DNA of 64,000 nt, taken from assembly GCF_016722925.1 (NCBI RefSeq), contig NZ_JAEQNC010000007.1, positions 186,001 through 250,000 on the forward strand. Reading direction: 5' to 3'. How positions within the stretch are numbered: the stretch's first letter is position 1; each line of letters opens with the position of its first letter. This DNA is from Phytoamicus setariae (GTDB lineage: Bacteria > Pseudomonadota > Alphaproteobacteria > Rhizobiales > Rhizobiaceae). The notes under the pieces were generated by a model. It made no database searches, had not been told where the DNA came from, and saw nothing but the letters and a program-made list of their open reading frames with translations. Positions 17,751 through 28,212 of this stretch are shown one piece after another. The position numbers and the translations under genes are program-made.

Positions 17751-18617
17751 ATGCCGCCAAAAATCGCAAGTTTCTCCACCGCCAAGGGCAAAGGCTACGG
17801 CGTTGTCACCGATAGCGGTATCATCGACCTTTCCGCGCGCCATGGCGAAGTCTGGCCGACGCTCAGAGAGGTGATCGAGGCAGGAGCGCTTAGCCGCCTG
17901 GCCGAAGAGGCCGCAACGATGACGCCCGATCTCGCACTTTCGGACATTCGTTTCGAAATCCCGATTCCGATGCCGGAGAAGCTGATCTGCGTCGGCGTCA
18001 ACTTTCCCGACCGCAACGAGGAATACAAGGACGGCCAATCGGCTCCCTCCAATCCGTCGCTGTTCATCCGCTTCCCTCGTTCCTTTACCGGCCATGACCA
18101 GCCGCTGATCCGCCCGCCGGAAAGCCCACAGCTGGATTACGAGGGTGAAATCGTCATCGTCATCGGCAAGGGCGGGCGGCGCATCCCGGAAGCCGAGGCA
18201 CTCGGCCACATCGCGGCACTGTCGCTGTGCAACGAAGGCACGATCCGCGACTGGGTCCGGCATGCCAAGTTCAACGTCACGCAGGGTAAGAATTTCGACC
18301 GGACAGGCTCGATCGGGCCGTGGCTTGTGCCGTTCACCGATGAGGCGCAGCTCGCCGACATCAAGCTCGAGACCCGCGTCAATGGCGAAGTCCGCCAGCA
18401 GGACCGCACGTCGCGGATGATCTTTTCCTTCCGCAAGATTATCAACTATATCTCGACGTTCACGACACTGGTGCCCGGTGACGTCATCGTCACGGGAACG
18501 CCAACCGGTGCCGGCGCCCGTTTCGATCCGCCGATCTGGCTGAAGCCGGGCGATGTGGTCGAGGTGGAGGCCGACGGTATCGGAATTTTGCGCAACACCA
18601 TCGCCGACGAGGCCTGA
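17751..18617 (+). CDS. hpaG: FAH-family decarboxylase/isomerase of the homoprotocatechuate pathway
   Basis: This 288-residue single-domain fumarylacetoacetate-hydrolase-family protein has the metal site in LDYEGEIVIVIGKGGR (Glu-x-Glu) with the later Asp/Glu, and the C-terminal TGTPTGAGARFDPP. In the pathway it carries out the HpaG steps, decarboxylation of 5-oxopent-3-ene-1,2,5-tricarboxylate and isomerisation. In E. coli HpaG is a tandem of two such domains; here there is one copy, and HpaH follows. The ATG at 17751 lies just after the RIME element. Assignment rests on family and position between hpaD and hpaH. Confidence 0.82.
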   Translation: MPPKIASFSTAKGKGYGVVTDSGIIDLSARHGEVWPTLREVIEAGALSRLAEEAATMTPDLALSDIRFEIPIPMPEKLICVGVNFPDRNEEYKDGQSAPSNPSLFIRFPRSFTGHDQPLIRPPESPQLDYEGEIVIVIGKGGRRIPEAEALGHIAALSLCNEGTIRDWVRHAKFNVTQGKNFDRTGSIGPWLVPFTDEAQLADIKLETRVNGEVRQQDRTSRMIFSFRKIINYISTFTTLVPGDVIVTGTPTGAGARFDPPIWLKPGDVVEVEADGIGILRNTIADEA

Positions 18618-18618
18618 C

Positions 18619-19422
18619 ATGCTGACTTCCGACCAGATCGCCGCCGCCGCATCCGCCCTCGACACTGCCGAGAAGAACCGCCAGCAGACAGGCCTTCTCT
18701 CGCTTGCGCATCCCGGCATGACCATGGATGACGCCTATGCTGTACAGGCTGCCTGGGTGAAACGGAAGATCGATGGCGGCCGCAAGGTGATCGGCTGGAA
18801 AATCGGACTGACGTCGAAGGCGATGCAATATGCGCTCAACATCGACATCCCCGATTCCGGCGTGCTGTTCGGTGACATGTATTTCGATGACGGTGCGGTG
18901 ATCCCTGATGATCGCTTCATCCAGCCGCGCATCGAAGCCGAGATCGCATTCGTGATGAAGGCACCGCTTGACGGACCCGGGGTGACGGTGTTCGACGTGC
19001 TGAACGCCACCGATTACGTGACTCCGGCGCTCGAAATCCTCGATACCCGAATCCTGCGGGTGGACCCGGAAACGAAAAAGGCCCGTACCATCGTCGACAC
19101 GATTTCCGACAATGCCGCCAATGCAGGTATCGTCATCGGCGGCCGGCAGATGCGCCCGGATGCGGTCGACATGCGCTGGATGGGCGCGATCGTCAGCCGC
19201 AATGCCGAAGTCGAGGAAACCGGACTGGGCGCCGGCGTGCTCAACCACCCTGCCCGCGGCATTGCCTGGCTTGCCAACCGGCTGGCCGAGTATGGCGACG
19301 GAATCGAAGCGGGGCAGATCGTGCTGGCGGGTTCGTTCATCCGGCCCATCGAGGCCCGGCATGGCGACACGATTACCGCCGACTTCGGCCCCTACGGCAC
19401 GATCAGCTGCTTCTTTAAGTGA
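18619..19422 (+). CDS. hpaH: 2-oxo-hept-4-ene-1,7-dioate hydratase
   Basis: This 267-residue hydratase of the FAH-like HpaH/MhpD family has the conserved VIGWKIGLTSKAMQ and the metal-binding segment RIEAEIAFVMK. It adds water to 2-oxohept-4-ene-1,7-dioate, making the substrate for HpaI. It starts one base after the hpaG stop, so the two are coupled. The ATG at 18619 is chosen over the open frame upstream, which lies inside hpaG. Confidence 0.9.
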   Translation: MLTSDQIAAAASALDTAEKNRQQTGLLSLAHPGMTMDDAYAVQAAWVKRKIDGGRKVIGWKIGLTSKAMQYALNIDIPDSGVLFGDMYFDDGAVIPDDRFIQPRIEAEIAFVMKAPLDGPGVTVFDVLNATDYVTPALEILDTRILRVDPETKKARTIVDTISDNAANAGIVIGGRQMRPDAVDMRWMGAIVSRNAEVEETGLGAGVLNHPARGIAWLANRLAEYGDGIEAGQIVLAGSFIRPIEARHGDTITADFGPYGTISCFFK

Positions 19423-19429
19423 GAGTTAC

Positions 19430-20242
19430 ATGCCTGCACCAAAGAATACATTCAAGGCGGCCCTCAAGGAGGGCCGTACCCAGTTGGGCCTGTGGGTCGC
19501 TCTGACCAGCCCCTACACCGCCGAGATCTGCGGCGGCGCGGGTTACGATTGGCTGCTGGTAGATGCCGAACATGCGCCCAATGACATCCAGACGCTGGTC
19601 GCCCAGTTGCAGGCACTGGCGAAGCATCCGGTCCATCCGATCGTCCGGCCGCCGATCGGCGAAGCCTGGATTATCAAGCAGATCCTCGACATCGGCGCGC
19701 AGACGATATTGGTGCCGATGGTGGAGACGAAGGAACAGGCCGAGGCCCTGGTCCGTGCCGTCCGGTATCCGCCACATGGCATTCGTGGCGTCGGCGCGTC
19801 GCTTGCGCGCGCCTCAAGCTTCAACCGCATTCCGGACTATCTTCAGACGGCCAACGACGAGATCTGCCTGCTCCTGCAGATCGAAAGCCGGGCCGGGCTT
19901 GCCAATCTCGATGAGATTGCCGCGACCGAAGGCGTCGACGGGGTGTTCATCGGCCCCGCCGATCTCGCCGCCGACATGGGTTTTCTCGGCAAGCCGGGCG
20001 CGCCCGAGGTCCAGCAGGCGGTGGAAGCCGCACTTGCCCGCATTCAGTCATTCGGCAAGGCCGCAGGCATCCTGACGGCCGATCAGTCGCTCGCCAAGCG
20101 TTACGTCGAGCTCGGCGCGACCTTTGTGGGTATCGGTTCCGATGTCGGCTTGTTCGTCAACGCGACGACAAAACTGCTGGCCGATTTCAAAACGGCAAAG
20201 GCAGCGGAAGCCGGAAAAAGCGAAAACGCGAAGGTCTACTGA
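19430..20242 (+). CDS. hpaI: 4-hydroxy-2-oxoheptanedioate aldolase
   Basis: This 270-residue class II pyruvate aldolase of the HpcH/HpaI family has His48 in DAEHAPND, metal ligands Glu152 (LLQIESRAG) and Asp178 (FIGPADLAAD), and GIRGVGASLARAS in the substrate region. It cleaves 4-hydroxy-2-oxoheptanedioate to pyruvate and succinic semialdehyde, the last step of the pathway. It starts seven bases after hpaH. Its stop codon lies inside the hairpin at 20221-20256, so the operon ends here. Confidence 0.92.
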   Translation: MPAPKNTFKAALKEGRTQLGLWVALTSPYTAEICGGAGYDWLLVDAEHAPNDIQTLVAQLQALAKHPVHPIVRPPIGEAWIIKQILDIGAQTILVPMVETKEQAEALVRAVRYPPHGIRGVGASLARASSFNRIPDYLQTANDEICLLLQIESRAGLANLDEIAATEGVDGVFIGPADLAADMGFLGKPGAPEVQQAVEAALARIQSFGKAAGILTADQSLAKRYVELGATFVGIGSDVGLFVNATTKLLADFKTAKAAEAGKSENAKVY

Positions 20243-20256
20243 GCTTCGCGTTTTCG
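20221..20256. terminator. Hairpin overlapping the hpaI stop codon
   Basis: CGAAAACGCGAAG and CTTCGCGTTTTCG form a perfect 13-bp stem with a ten-base loop that contains the hpaI TGA. It lies between convergent hpaI and the GNAT gene. There is no long T-run on the plus strand, so it may act mainly to stabilise the 3' end or as a two-way terminator. Confidence 0.6.
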
Positions 20257-20288
20257 TTGGGGGACCCCTCCCCGTTTCTAGTCACGAT

Positions 20289-20732
20289 TTAGAGAACCAG
20301 ATCGTAGGTCGTCCAGTTGGTCTTCGTCGCCAGCCGGTCATAGACCGCCCGGGCGCGATAGTTGTCCTCGCGCGTGATCCAGCGGATCAGCGACCAGCCA
20401 CGCGCGCGCCCCAGGTCCTTTGCCGCAGCGAACAGATCATCGACGACACCGGCCCCGCGGAGGGTCGGATCCACATAGAGATCGTCGAGATAGCCTCCGA
20501 CCGTTGCCATCAACGGTCGGATGAACTCCCTGACATGGGCGATGCCGACGGGTCTGCCGTCCGCATCGAGTGCCATCAGGCAATTGGTCCTGCCTTCCCG
20601 GATCCAGTTCCAGACCTTGTCGCGCATCTCGGCTGACTGCTCGACCTTGTAGTAGGTCGCATAGCCCGCATAGAGCCGCTCCCAGTCTTCGCGGTATTCT
20701 GATACATCGGAAATGATCCGGTGGTTTGGCAT
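20289..20732 (-). CDS. GNAT-family N-acetyltransferase
   Basis: This 147-residue protein has the acetyl-CoA-binding GNAT core. The motif YLDDLYVDPTLRGAGVVDDL (about 80-100) is motif A with the R-G-A-G pyrophosphate loop, and NYRARAVYDRLATKTNW is motif B. The ATG at 20732 has GGGAG six bases upstream. It is 12 bases downstream of the hyuA-type gene on the same strand, so it may be the third gene of that transcript. The acetylated substrate is unknown; an amine related to the HyuAB substrate is possible. Confidence 0.8.
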   Translation of the reverse strand: MPNHRIISDVSEYREDWERLYAGYATYYKVEQSAEMRDKVWNWIREGRTNCLMALDADGRPVGIAHVREFIRPLMATVGGYLDDLYVDPTLRGAGVVDDLFAAAKDLGRARGWSLIRWITREDNYRARAVYDRLATKTNWTTYDLVL

Positions 20733-20744
20733 TCTCAACTCCCC

Positions 20745-22829
<2,085 letters not shown>

Positions 22830-22850
22830 GATGGTATCTCTCCTGAACGG

Positions 22851-24650
22851 TTAGGCGGCAGCGCGGGCTGTCGTGCGAAGCTTGGCGGTTGCAGCAAGGT
22901 CGACTTTCAGCGTTTCGCTGCAGGTGACGACCACGCCATAGTCGAGGCGCGCGCCTTCGAGCGACACAAGGCCATTGCGGATATCGTCGACGACCTTTTC
23001 TACCGGCCGCATCATCGGGTCGCCGAAGCCGCCGCCGCCGGGATTCATGTTGGTGACGGTTTCGCCCGGCTTGATCACGTCAATGACATTGTCGCGGATG
23101 GTGGTAGAAGCGCCGTTCTTCTTGAGCTCCAGCCGGCCGACCTTCGGATCGATCAACTGCGATTCCGCGCCTGCGGCACCCAGCGCCGGAATACGGCGGC
23201 CTTCGCCGAACATGATGAAAGTCATGTCGTTGTTGAGCGGCTCGACTTCCCAGGCCGTGCCCGAACCGCCACGGAACATCCCTGCCCCACCGGAATCGGT
23301 CATCAGCGAGTAGCGATGGATGATGATCGGATAGGAGTATTCGAGCAGTTCGATATCGCCCGAGGTCAGCGCCCCGAAGCAGCATTCCGGACCGCAGGCA
23401 TGCCAGCCATCCTGATGCGGCGTCGCACCGGCACCCGAGATGATGGTGGCAAGCACCATCGTGACGTATTCCTCATTGTGGCGGCTGTCCCAGCCGGCGA
23501 TGTTGAGGCCGTTGGCATGGCCCCACGATGCCGAAACCTTGGAGGGCACCGCCTGCTCGAAGGCGAGCCGGACGGCGTCGGTCAGCGTTTCCATCGGCGT
23601 GGTGGTGCAGTTCATGTGCGGCGCCGGTTCCACCGCATTGCAGAGCGTGCCCTTCGGCCCCATGTTGACCGTGACGCAGCGATAAAGCCCTTCATTGTAG
23701 GGCGGCGGCAGCTGGGCAAACATCATCAGCCCGAGATAGACGCCCGAATAGGAATTGCCCTCGTAGGAGTTGATGAAATACGGGATCTGCGGCGGGCTGG
23801 AGATCTCGATGTGGCAATTGTCGTCCTTGACGGTGACCTTGGCCTTGATCTCGAAATCGCCGAAGCCGTGGCCGGCGTCCTCGAGGATTGCGACGCTGCT
23901 GTAGGTGCCATCCGGAACGCTCTTGATCAGGCTGCGCATCTGGCGCTCTGCCATGTCGAGCAGTTCCTCGATGCAGGCATCGACGGTTTCCTTGCCGTAT
24001 TTGTCGAGCATGGCGATCAGGCTACGCTCGCCCACCTGGCAGGCGCCGATCAGTGCTTTGAAGTCGCCTTCCTGGTCGCGACGGGCACGCATGTTGGTCA
24101 GGATCATGTTGAGCACGTCGTGGCGCGGCTTGCCCTTGTCCCAGATCTTGACCGGCGGAATGCGCAGGCACTCGGCGTAGATTTCCTTGGCGGAGGGGTT
24201 GTAGCCGGCAGGGACCGGGCCGCCGATATCGGTCAGATGGCCCTTGCAGACAGTCCAATAGACGAGCTCGCCCTTGTAGAACACCGGCTTGTACATGCAC
24301 ATGTCGATCGCATGACTGCCGCCATAGGCGGGGTCATTGTGGAGGATGAGATCGCCCTCGTGGATGTCGTCGCCGAAATAGCCCTGAACGATCTTCATGG
24401 CCGGAATGAGCGAGCCCAGATGGATCGGAATGTCCTGTCCCTGCAGGATCATCTCCGGCTTGCCGTTGAACAATGCCGTGGAATAGTCGTGCGCCAGATT
24501 GAACACACTCGAGCGTGCCGTCTTTTCAAGCGACAGGGTCATCTCGCGCTGGGTGGTTTCGAGAATGCCGCGAACCACCGATAGAGTGATCGGATCGACG
24601 GGTTTTCTGGGCTTCGCCTTGCCCGGAGATTTTGCGGTTTTCTTCGCCAT
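22851..24650 (-). CDS. hyuB: Hydantoinase/oxoprolinase family protein, B subunit
   Basis: This 599-residue HyuB-type protein has the family's KPEMILQGQDIPIHLGSL, EGDLILHNDPAYGGSHAIDM and, near the C terminus, NMNPGGGGFGDPMMRPVE. It is the partner of HyuA in ATP-dependent hydrolysis or carboxylation. The N terminus is a basic, Lys/Pro-rich stretch (MAKKTAKSPGKAKPRKP), longer than usual. It is first in the transcript hyuB-hyuA-GNAT, divergent from the AraC-type gene 193 bases away. Confidence 0.88.
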   Translation of the reverse strand: MAKKTAKSPGKAKPRKPVDPITLSVVRGILETTQREMTLSLEKTARSSVFNLAHDYSTALFNGKPEMILQGQDIPIHLGSLIPAMKIVQGYFGDDIHEGDLILHNDPAYGGSHAIDMCMYKPVFYKGELVYWTVCKGHLTDIGGPVPAGYNPSAKEIYAECLRIPPVKIWDKGKPRHDVLNMILTNMRARRDQEGDFKALIGACQVGERSLIAMLDKYGKETVDACIEELLDMAERQMRSLIKSVPDGTYSSVAILEDAGHGFGDFEIKAKVTVKDDNCHIEISSPPQIPYFINSYEGNSYSGVYLGLMMFAQLPPPYNEGLYRCVTVNMGPKGTLCNAVEPAPHMNCTTTPMETLTDAVRLAFEQAVPSKVSASWGHANGLNIAGWDSRHNEEYVTMVLATIISGAGATPHQDGWHACGPECCFGALTSGDIELLEYSYPIIIHRYSLMTDSGGAGMFRGGSGTAWEVEPLNNDMTFIMFGEGRRIPALGAAGAESQLIDPKVGRLELKKNGASTTIRDNVIDVIKPGETVTNMNPGGGGFGDPMMRPVEKVVDDIRNGLVSLEGARLDYGVVVTCSETLKVDLAATAKLRTTARAAA

Positions 24651-24843
24651 GATTTCGTTCCCTCGTCCTTTTTGATGCGATGGGACAAAGACTAGTCACG
24701 TCAAACGGCATCCGTCTTTCATTGCCGTGCAGTAAAATTTGACTTCCAGCGCACTGCGACAGGTTTCCGCTTTGTGATTTCGGCGATCTCGGCATAGAGT
24801 TAAAAAAAACGGGAACTACACCACATCTACTGGGACGCATGCC

Positions 24844-25803
24844 ATGGAAACCGTGATCAGCACGGCCGGAATGGATCCGGCAAGCCGTAGCACTTACTGG
24901 CATCAGGCCATTGCTGAAGCCTATTTTTCGCTGAACCTGCAGTTCGGCGATTCCGCCCATTTCAATGGCGAACTGCTGAGCTGGAACCTTGGTTCGGTAT
25001 CGCTTTCGCGGTTGCGCAGCGGCGCGCTGCAATACAAGCGGCTGAAGAAGCATCTGGTTCAGGACTGCGACGAGCAGCTGTTGATCACCATTCCCGCCCG
25101 TTCCGAGGTGTTTTTCTCCCAATGTGGCAATGAGGTCCGCTGCAGCCCGGGCAGCTACATTCTCGAACGCAGCCACGAACCCTACGAATTCTCCCATTCC
25201 GAAGACGCCGATCTCTGGGTGCTGAAGATCGCCACCAAGGCGCTGGCCGGCAGGATCCGCGCGCCCGACCGCTTCTGCAGCATGCAGTTCAACGCCACTA
25301 ATGGCGTCGGCGGCCTGTTCACCGACCTTATCCATCATATCCCCGAACGTTTCGCGACCATGCCGGCGGCGGCCCGCGAAGCCATCGGCAACCAGCTGGT
25401 CGACCTGCTGGCGCTCTCCATCGAATCCGATGAACGGACGTTGACGTCTGGCGCATCGACGGTTCGCACCGCTCACCTCACCCGCATCGAGAACTATGTC
25501 AGGGCAAACCTGCATCGCCTCGAGCTCGACCCGGAACTGATCGCCGGCGAATGCGGCATCTCCATCCGCTATCTGCACGAACTGTTCCGCGACACCAATC
25601 AGACGCTCGGCCAATGGATCCGCGACATGCGGCTCGAAGCAGCAAGGGAAGACCTTCTCACCACCAGAAATCCGCTGTCGATTTCCGAGATCTGCTATCG
25701 GCGCGGCTTCTCCGACCAGGCCTATTTCTCGCGCGTGTTCAAATCGAAATTCGACCTGAGTCCTCGCGACTATCGTCAGCGCAATCTCGGGCGGCTGAGC
25801 TAA
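24844..25803 (+). CDS. AraC-family regulator, FeaR/NphR-like
   Basis: This 319-residue protein has an N-terminal AraC-binding-like sensor domain (GSVSLSRLRSGALQYKRLKK, then RCSPGSYILERSHEPYEF). Its C-terminal double helix-turn-helix runs from about 220 to 315, with LHELFRDTNQTLGQWIRDMR and ending FSDQAYFSRVFKSKFDLSPR. The layout is that of FeaR and NphR, activators of aromatic-amine or nitrile breakdown. It is divergent from hyuB, so it most likely activates hyuBA. The inducer is unknown. Confidence 0.87.
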   Translation: METVISTAGMDPASRSTYWHQAIAEAYFSLNLQFGDSAHFNGELLSWNLGSVSLSRLRSGALQYKRLKKHLVQDCDEQLLITIPARSEVFFSQCGNEVRCSPGSYILERSHEPYEFSHSEDADLWVLKIATKALAGRIRAPDRFCSMQFNATNGVGGLFTDLIHHIPERFATMPAAAREAIGNQLVDLLALSIESDERTLTSGASTVRTAHLTRIENYVRANLHRLELDPELIAGECGISIRYLHELFRDTNQTLGQWIRDMRLEAAREDLLTTRNPLSISEICYRRGFSDQAYFSRVFKSKFDLSPRDYRQRNLGRLS

Positions 25804-25824
25804 CCGCCGCATAGGCCGACGTCA

Positions 25825-25838
25825 GGGCTGATCAGCCC
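25825..25838. repeat. 14-bp perfect palindrome after the AraC gene
   Basis: GGGCTGATCAGCCC lies 22 bases after the AraC-type stop codon. It could be a weak terminator stem (five base pairs, four-base loop) or an operator for the next gene. There is no T-run. Confidence 0.3.
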
Positions 25839-25950
25839 CAGCCGGGATACAAAAGCGCCACGACAACAGATTTCCGCTTCGAATCCCGGTTTGCGTCTGA
25901 TATCCCCCGACATCGACAATGGGGCGTTAGAGCAAAGGCTGACCAAGGCA

Positions 25951-26649
25951 ATGAGTTTGGAGACCGCGCTCTATCCGCCTGTCAAACTGTTCCTGGAGGC
26001 GGCGGGCTATGCCGTGAAGGGCGAAATAGGTGGCTGCGACATCGTTGCGCTATGCGATGGCGAACCGCCCGTGCTCGTGGTTTGCGAACTCAAGCTGACC
26101 TTCAATCTCGAACTCATATTGCAGGCCGTCGACCGCGCAAGCAGTGCCGATGAAGTGTGGATCGCCGCGCGGGTTTCCGCCAAGGGCAAGGGCCGCGAAT
26201 CCGACCGCCGATTCAGGGATCTGTGCCGTCGGCTGGGTGTCGGCATGCTCGCTGTCGCCGAAAATGGGACGGTCGACATCATCGTCAGCCCGGACGCGCC
26301 GATGCCGCGAAAGAACCCCAGGCGCAGGTCGCGCCTCGTGGCGGAGCACCGTCGCAGGAAGGGAGATCCGGCACTGGGCGGCGGAACGCGCGCGCCGATC
26401 ATGACAGCCTATCGCCAACAGGCCTTGGCGTGCGCCGCCGCGCTGCAGAATGGTCATGTGCGTCCCCGCGACATCAAGCCATTTGCCCCTGACGCCGCCA
26501 AAATATTGATCCATAATGTCTATGGATGGTTCGACAGGGTCGAGCGCGGCATTTATGCGCTGACGCAATCCGGGGTCGAGGCATTGAGGCGTTGGCCGCC
26601 AGCCGACATCGATGGTACCAATCCAGCAAATAGCAACACCGGCGCGTAA
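25951..26649 (+). CDS. DUF2161 protein with PD-(D/E)XK nuclease-like fold
   Basis: This 232-residue protein matches the DUF2161 family. The N terminus SLETALYPPVKLFLEAAGY is followed by GEIGGCDIVALCDGEPPVLVVCELKL, in which Asp (GCD) and Glu-x-Lys (CELKL) form the catalytic pattern of PD-(D/E)XK enzymes. A C-terminal wing is rich in Arg. The function in vivo is not known. I chose the ATG at 25951 because the family starts here, though the ribosome site is weak; an in-frame TTG lies 20 codons upstream. It is followed by the small gene at 26703. Confidence 0.75.
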   Translation: MSLETALYPPVKLFLEAAGYAVKGEIGGCDIVALCDGEPPVLVVCELKLTFNLELILQAVDRASSADEVWIAARVSAKGKGRESDRRFRDLCRRLGVGMLAVAENGTVDIIVSPDAPMPRKNPRRRSRLVAEHRRRKGDPALGGGTRAPIMTAYRQQALACAAALQNGHVRPRDIKPFAPDAAKILIHNVYGWFDRVERGIYALTQSGVEALRRWPPADIDGTNPANSNTGA

Positions 26650-26702
26650 GCCTCCTGGCAGAGGCCGCCCACAAACCAATCTCGAAACGGAAGATCGACA
26701 CC

Positions 26703-26909
26703 ATGGATACAGTAGAGATTTCATCGCGTAGCGACTTTGCGCAATGGGCAATCGAACGTGCGCGGGAAATCGTCATGAACGAAGGGGCCGCGCTCGCCCT
26801 TGCGTCACGCGATATGAACGAAGAGGCGCTTGCGACATCAGGAACCGCGCTCGGACAGGCAATCGCCGATGCCATGCTTGAAGTCTTCGACGGACTGATC
26901 GAGGATTGA
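26703..26909 (+). CDS. Small acidic protein of unknown function
   Basis: A 68-residue open frame, rich in Ala and Glu (SDFAQWAIERAREIVMNEGA), is preceded by CGGAAG at usable distance. I recognise no family. It lies in a same-strand run with the DUF2161 and J-domain genes, and its base use fits coding sequence, which is the main support. It could still be a chance frame. Confidence 0.45.
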   Translation: MDTVEISSRSDFAQWAIERAREIVMNEGAALALASRDMNEEALATSGTALGQAIADAMLEVFDGLIED

Positions 26910-26964
26910 GTGGCTGTTCGCAGCGACAGGCTGAACGGATTGGCAGTTACATCCGCGATACCGG

Positions 26965-27594
26965 ATGAAAGGACGCATCGTGATCGACCCCTATGAAGCT
27001 CTCGGCATCCCCCGCGATGCCGACGATGAAAGAATCAGGGCAGCCTTTCGTCGCAAGGCGAAGACCGCCCATCCGGATTCGGGTGGAGCAACCGATGCAT
27101 TCGTCGAGATCCAGAAGGCCGGAGAACTGCTTCTCGATCCGGCGCGGCGAAAGTTCTTCGATGCCACCGGCTATGACCCTGACAGCACCGATCCCGGCGA
27201 TCTGCAGGGCCTGCTGCTGATCGAAAGCCTCGTCAATGAAATCGTGCTTGACGAGCGCGAGCCCGGCACATTCGATCCAATCGCCCGCATGCGGGAAAAA
27301 CTGGCCGATGACATCAGCAAGTCGCGCTTTCACATGAAGGAGATGGAGGGGCATGCCAGCCGCATCCGCAGCCACCTCAAGCGGCTGGAGCGGCGCCCGC
27401 AACACGATATGCTCGGACACATGCTACGGGCCCGGATAGAGGCGATCACCGCCTCGATCGAGGAGGCGGCAAAGAAGATTGTGATCACCGAGCGGGCCGT
27501 CGCCATGCTGGCGGACTACGACTACGCCGTCGAACCACCGAGGCAGGCAACGGAAGTTTCCCTCACCCGCCACGCACCGCTGCGCCGACAGTAA
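26965..27594 (+). CDS. J-domain (DnaJ-like) protein
   Basis: This 209-residue protein has an N-terminal J domain (about 7-70): DPYEALGIPRDADDERIRAAFRRKAKTAHPDSGG, with the HPD motif at 36-38 that stimulates DnaK ATPase. The remainder is helical, with many charged residues and no zinc finger or substrate-binding barrel, so it is not DnaJ or CbpA. It probably recruits DnaK to a specific client. It is the last plus-strand gene before the convergent DUF2938 gene, 12 bases away. Confidence 0.82.
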   Translation: MKGRIVIDPYEALGIPRDADDERIRAAFRRKAKTAHPDSGGATDAFVEIQKAGELLLDPARRKFFDATGYDPDSTDPGDLQGLLLIESLVNEIVLDEREPGTFDPIARMREKLADDISKSRFHMKEMEGHASRIRSHLKRLERRPQHDMLGHMLRARIEAITASIEEAAKKIVITERAVAMLADYDYAVEPPRQATEVSLTRHAPLRRQ

Positions 27595-27606
27595 CCACGC
27601 ACAATT

Positions 27607-28098
27607 TCAAAGCACGGGCAGAAGTAGCGCGCTTCCGTAAAGGCCGAGGGCAAATACGGTGTGAGAGACCAGGTTCAACGCCCGCACCTTGGTGGGATTG
27701 GGCGTTTTCGACGCCGCCCAGCCTATGCCCAGCCCCGGCTGCAACAGGAACCACCCGGCGCCTACTGTCAGAATGCTCCAGATCCAGGCCGGCAGGAACG
27801 TCGGTGCCGCAAGCCACCCGCTGCCTACAAACACGACAAGGACAATACCGTAGACGATGCCGACCGCATAATGGCTAATCCAGCCAAGCGCTTGTTCATA
27901 ACGGTAAGGTTGCGCCTTGGCGATATCCGTGTGGAAGACCACGCCGCGGCGCAAATGCCAGAACCACCGCCCGACTGGCGCCCAGTTCGGCTTACTCTGC
28001 CCGAGTGCCTTCCACAATAACACGGCCCATATATCCATGAGCACAGTTGCACCTGCGCCAATCAGGGCGCCGCGCCAGATCAAATCGAACATTCGCAT
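27607..28098 (-). CDS. DUF2938 integral membrane protein
   Basis: This 163-residue protein has about four hydrophobic segments (near 5-30, 70-95, 100-120 and 138-160) and the family's ALIGAGATVLMDIWAVLL and GWISHYAVGIVYGIVLV. DUF2938 proteins are small inner-membrane proteins of unknown function. It is convergent with the J-domain gene. Confidence 0.78.
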   Translation of the reverse strand: MRMFDLIWRGALIGAGATVLMDIWAVLLWKALGQSKPNWAPVGRWFWHLRRGVVFHTDIAKAQPYRYEQALGWISHYAVGIVYGIVLVVFVGSGWLAAPTFLPAWIWSILTVGAGWFLLQPGLGIGWAASKTPNPTKVRALNLVSHTVFALGLYGSALLLPVL

Positions 28099-28158
28099 TC
28101 CAATGATTTTGAGACCAATGCGTCCTTCAAATCATCTCTCGAGGCGACATGCAACCGT

Positions 28159-28179
28159 CAGCGGCAAACGATGCCGCTG
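28159..28179. terminator. Hairpin downstream of the RTX gene
   Basis: CAGCGGCA and TGCCGCTG form a perfect eight-bp stem with a five-base loop. It lies 34 bases beyond the stop of the minus-strand RTX gene. It lacks a T-run, so it is only a possible terminator or 3'-end stabiliser. Confidence 0.4.
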
Positions 28180-28212
28180 CATGTTGACAACGTCGCGGCC
28201 CGAGGCGCTCGA

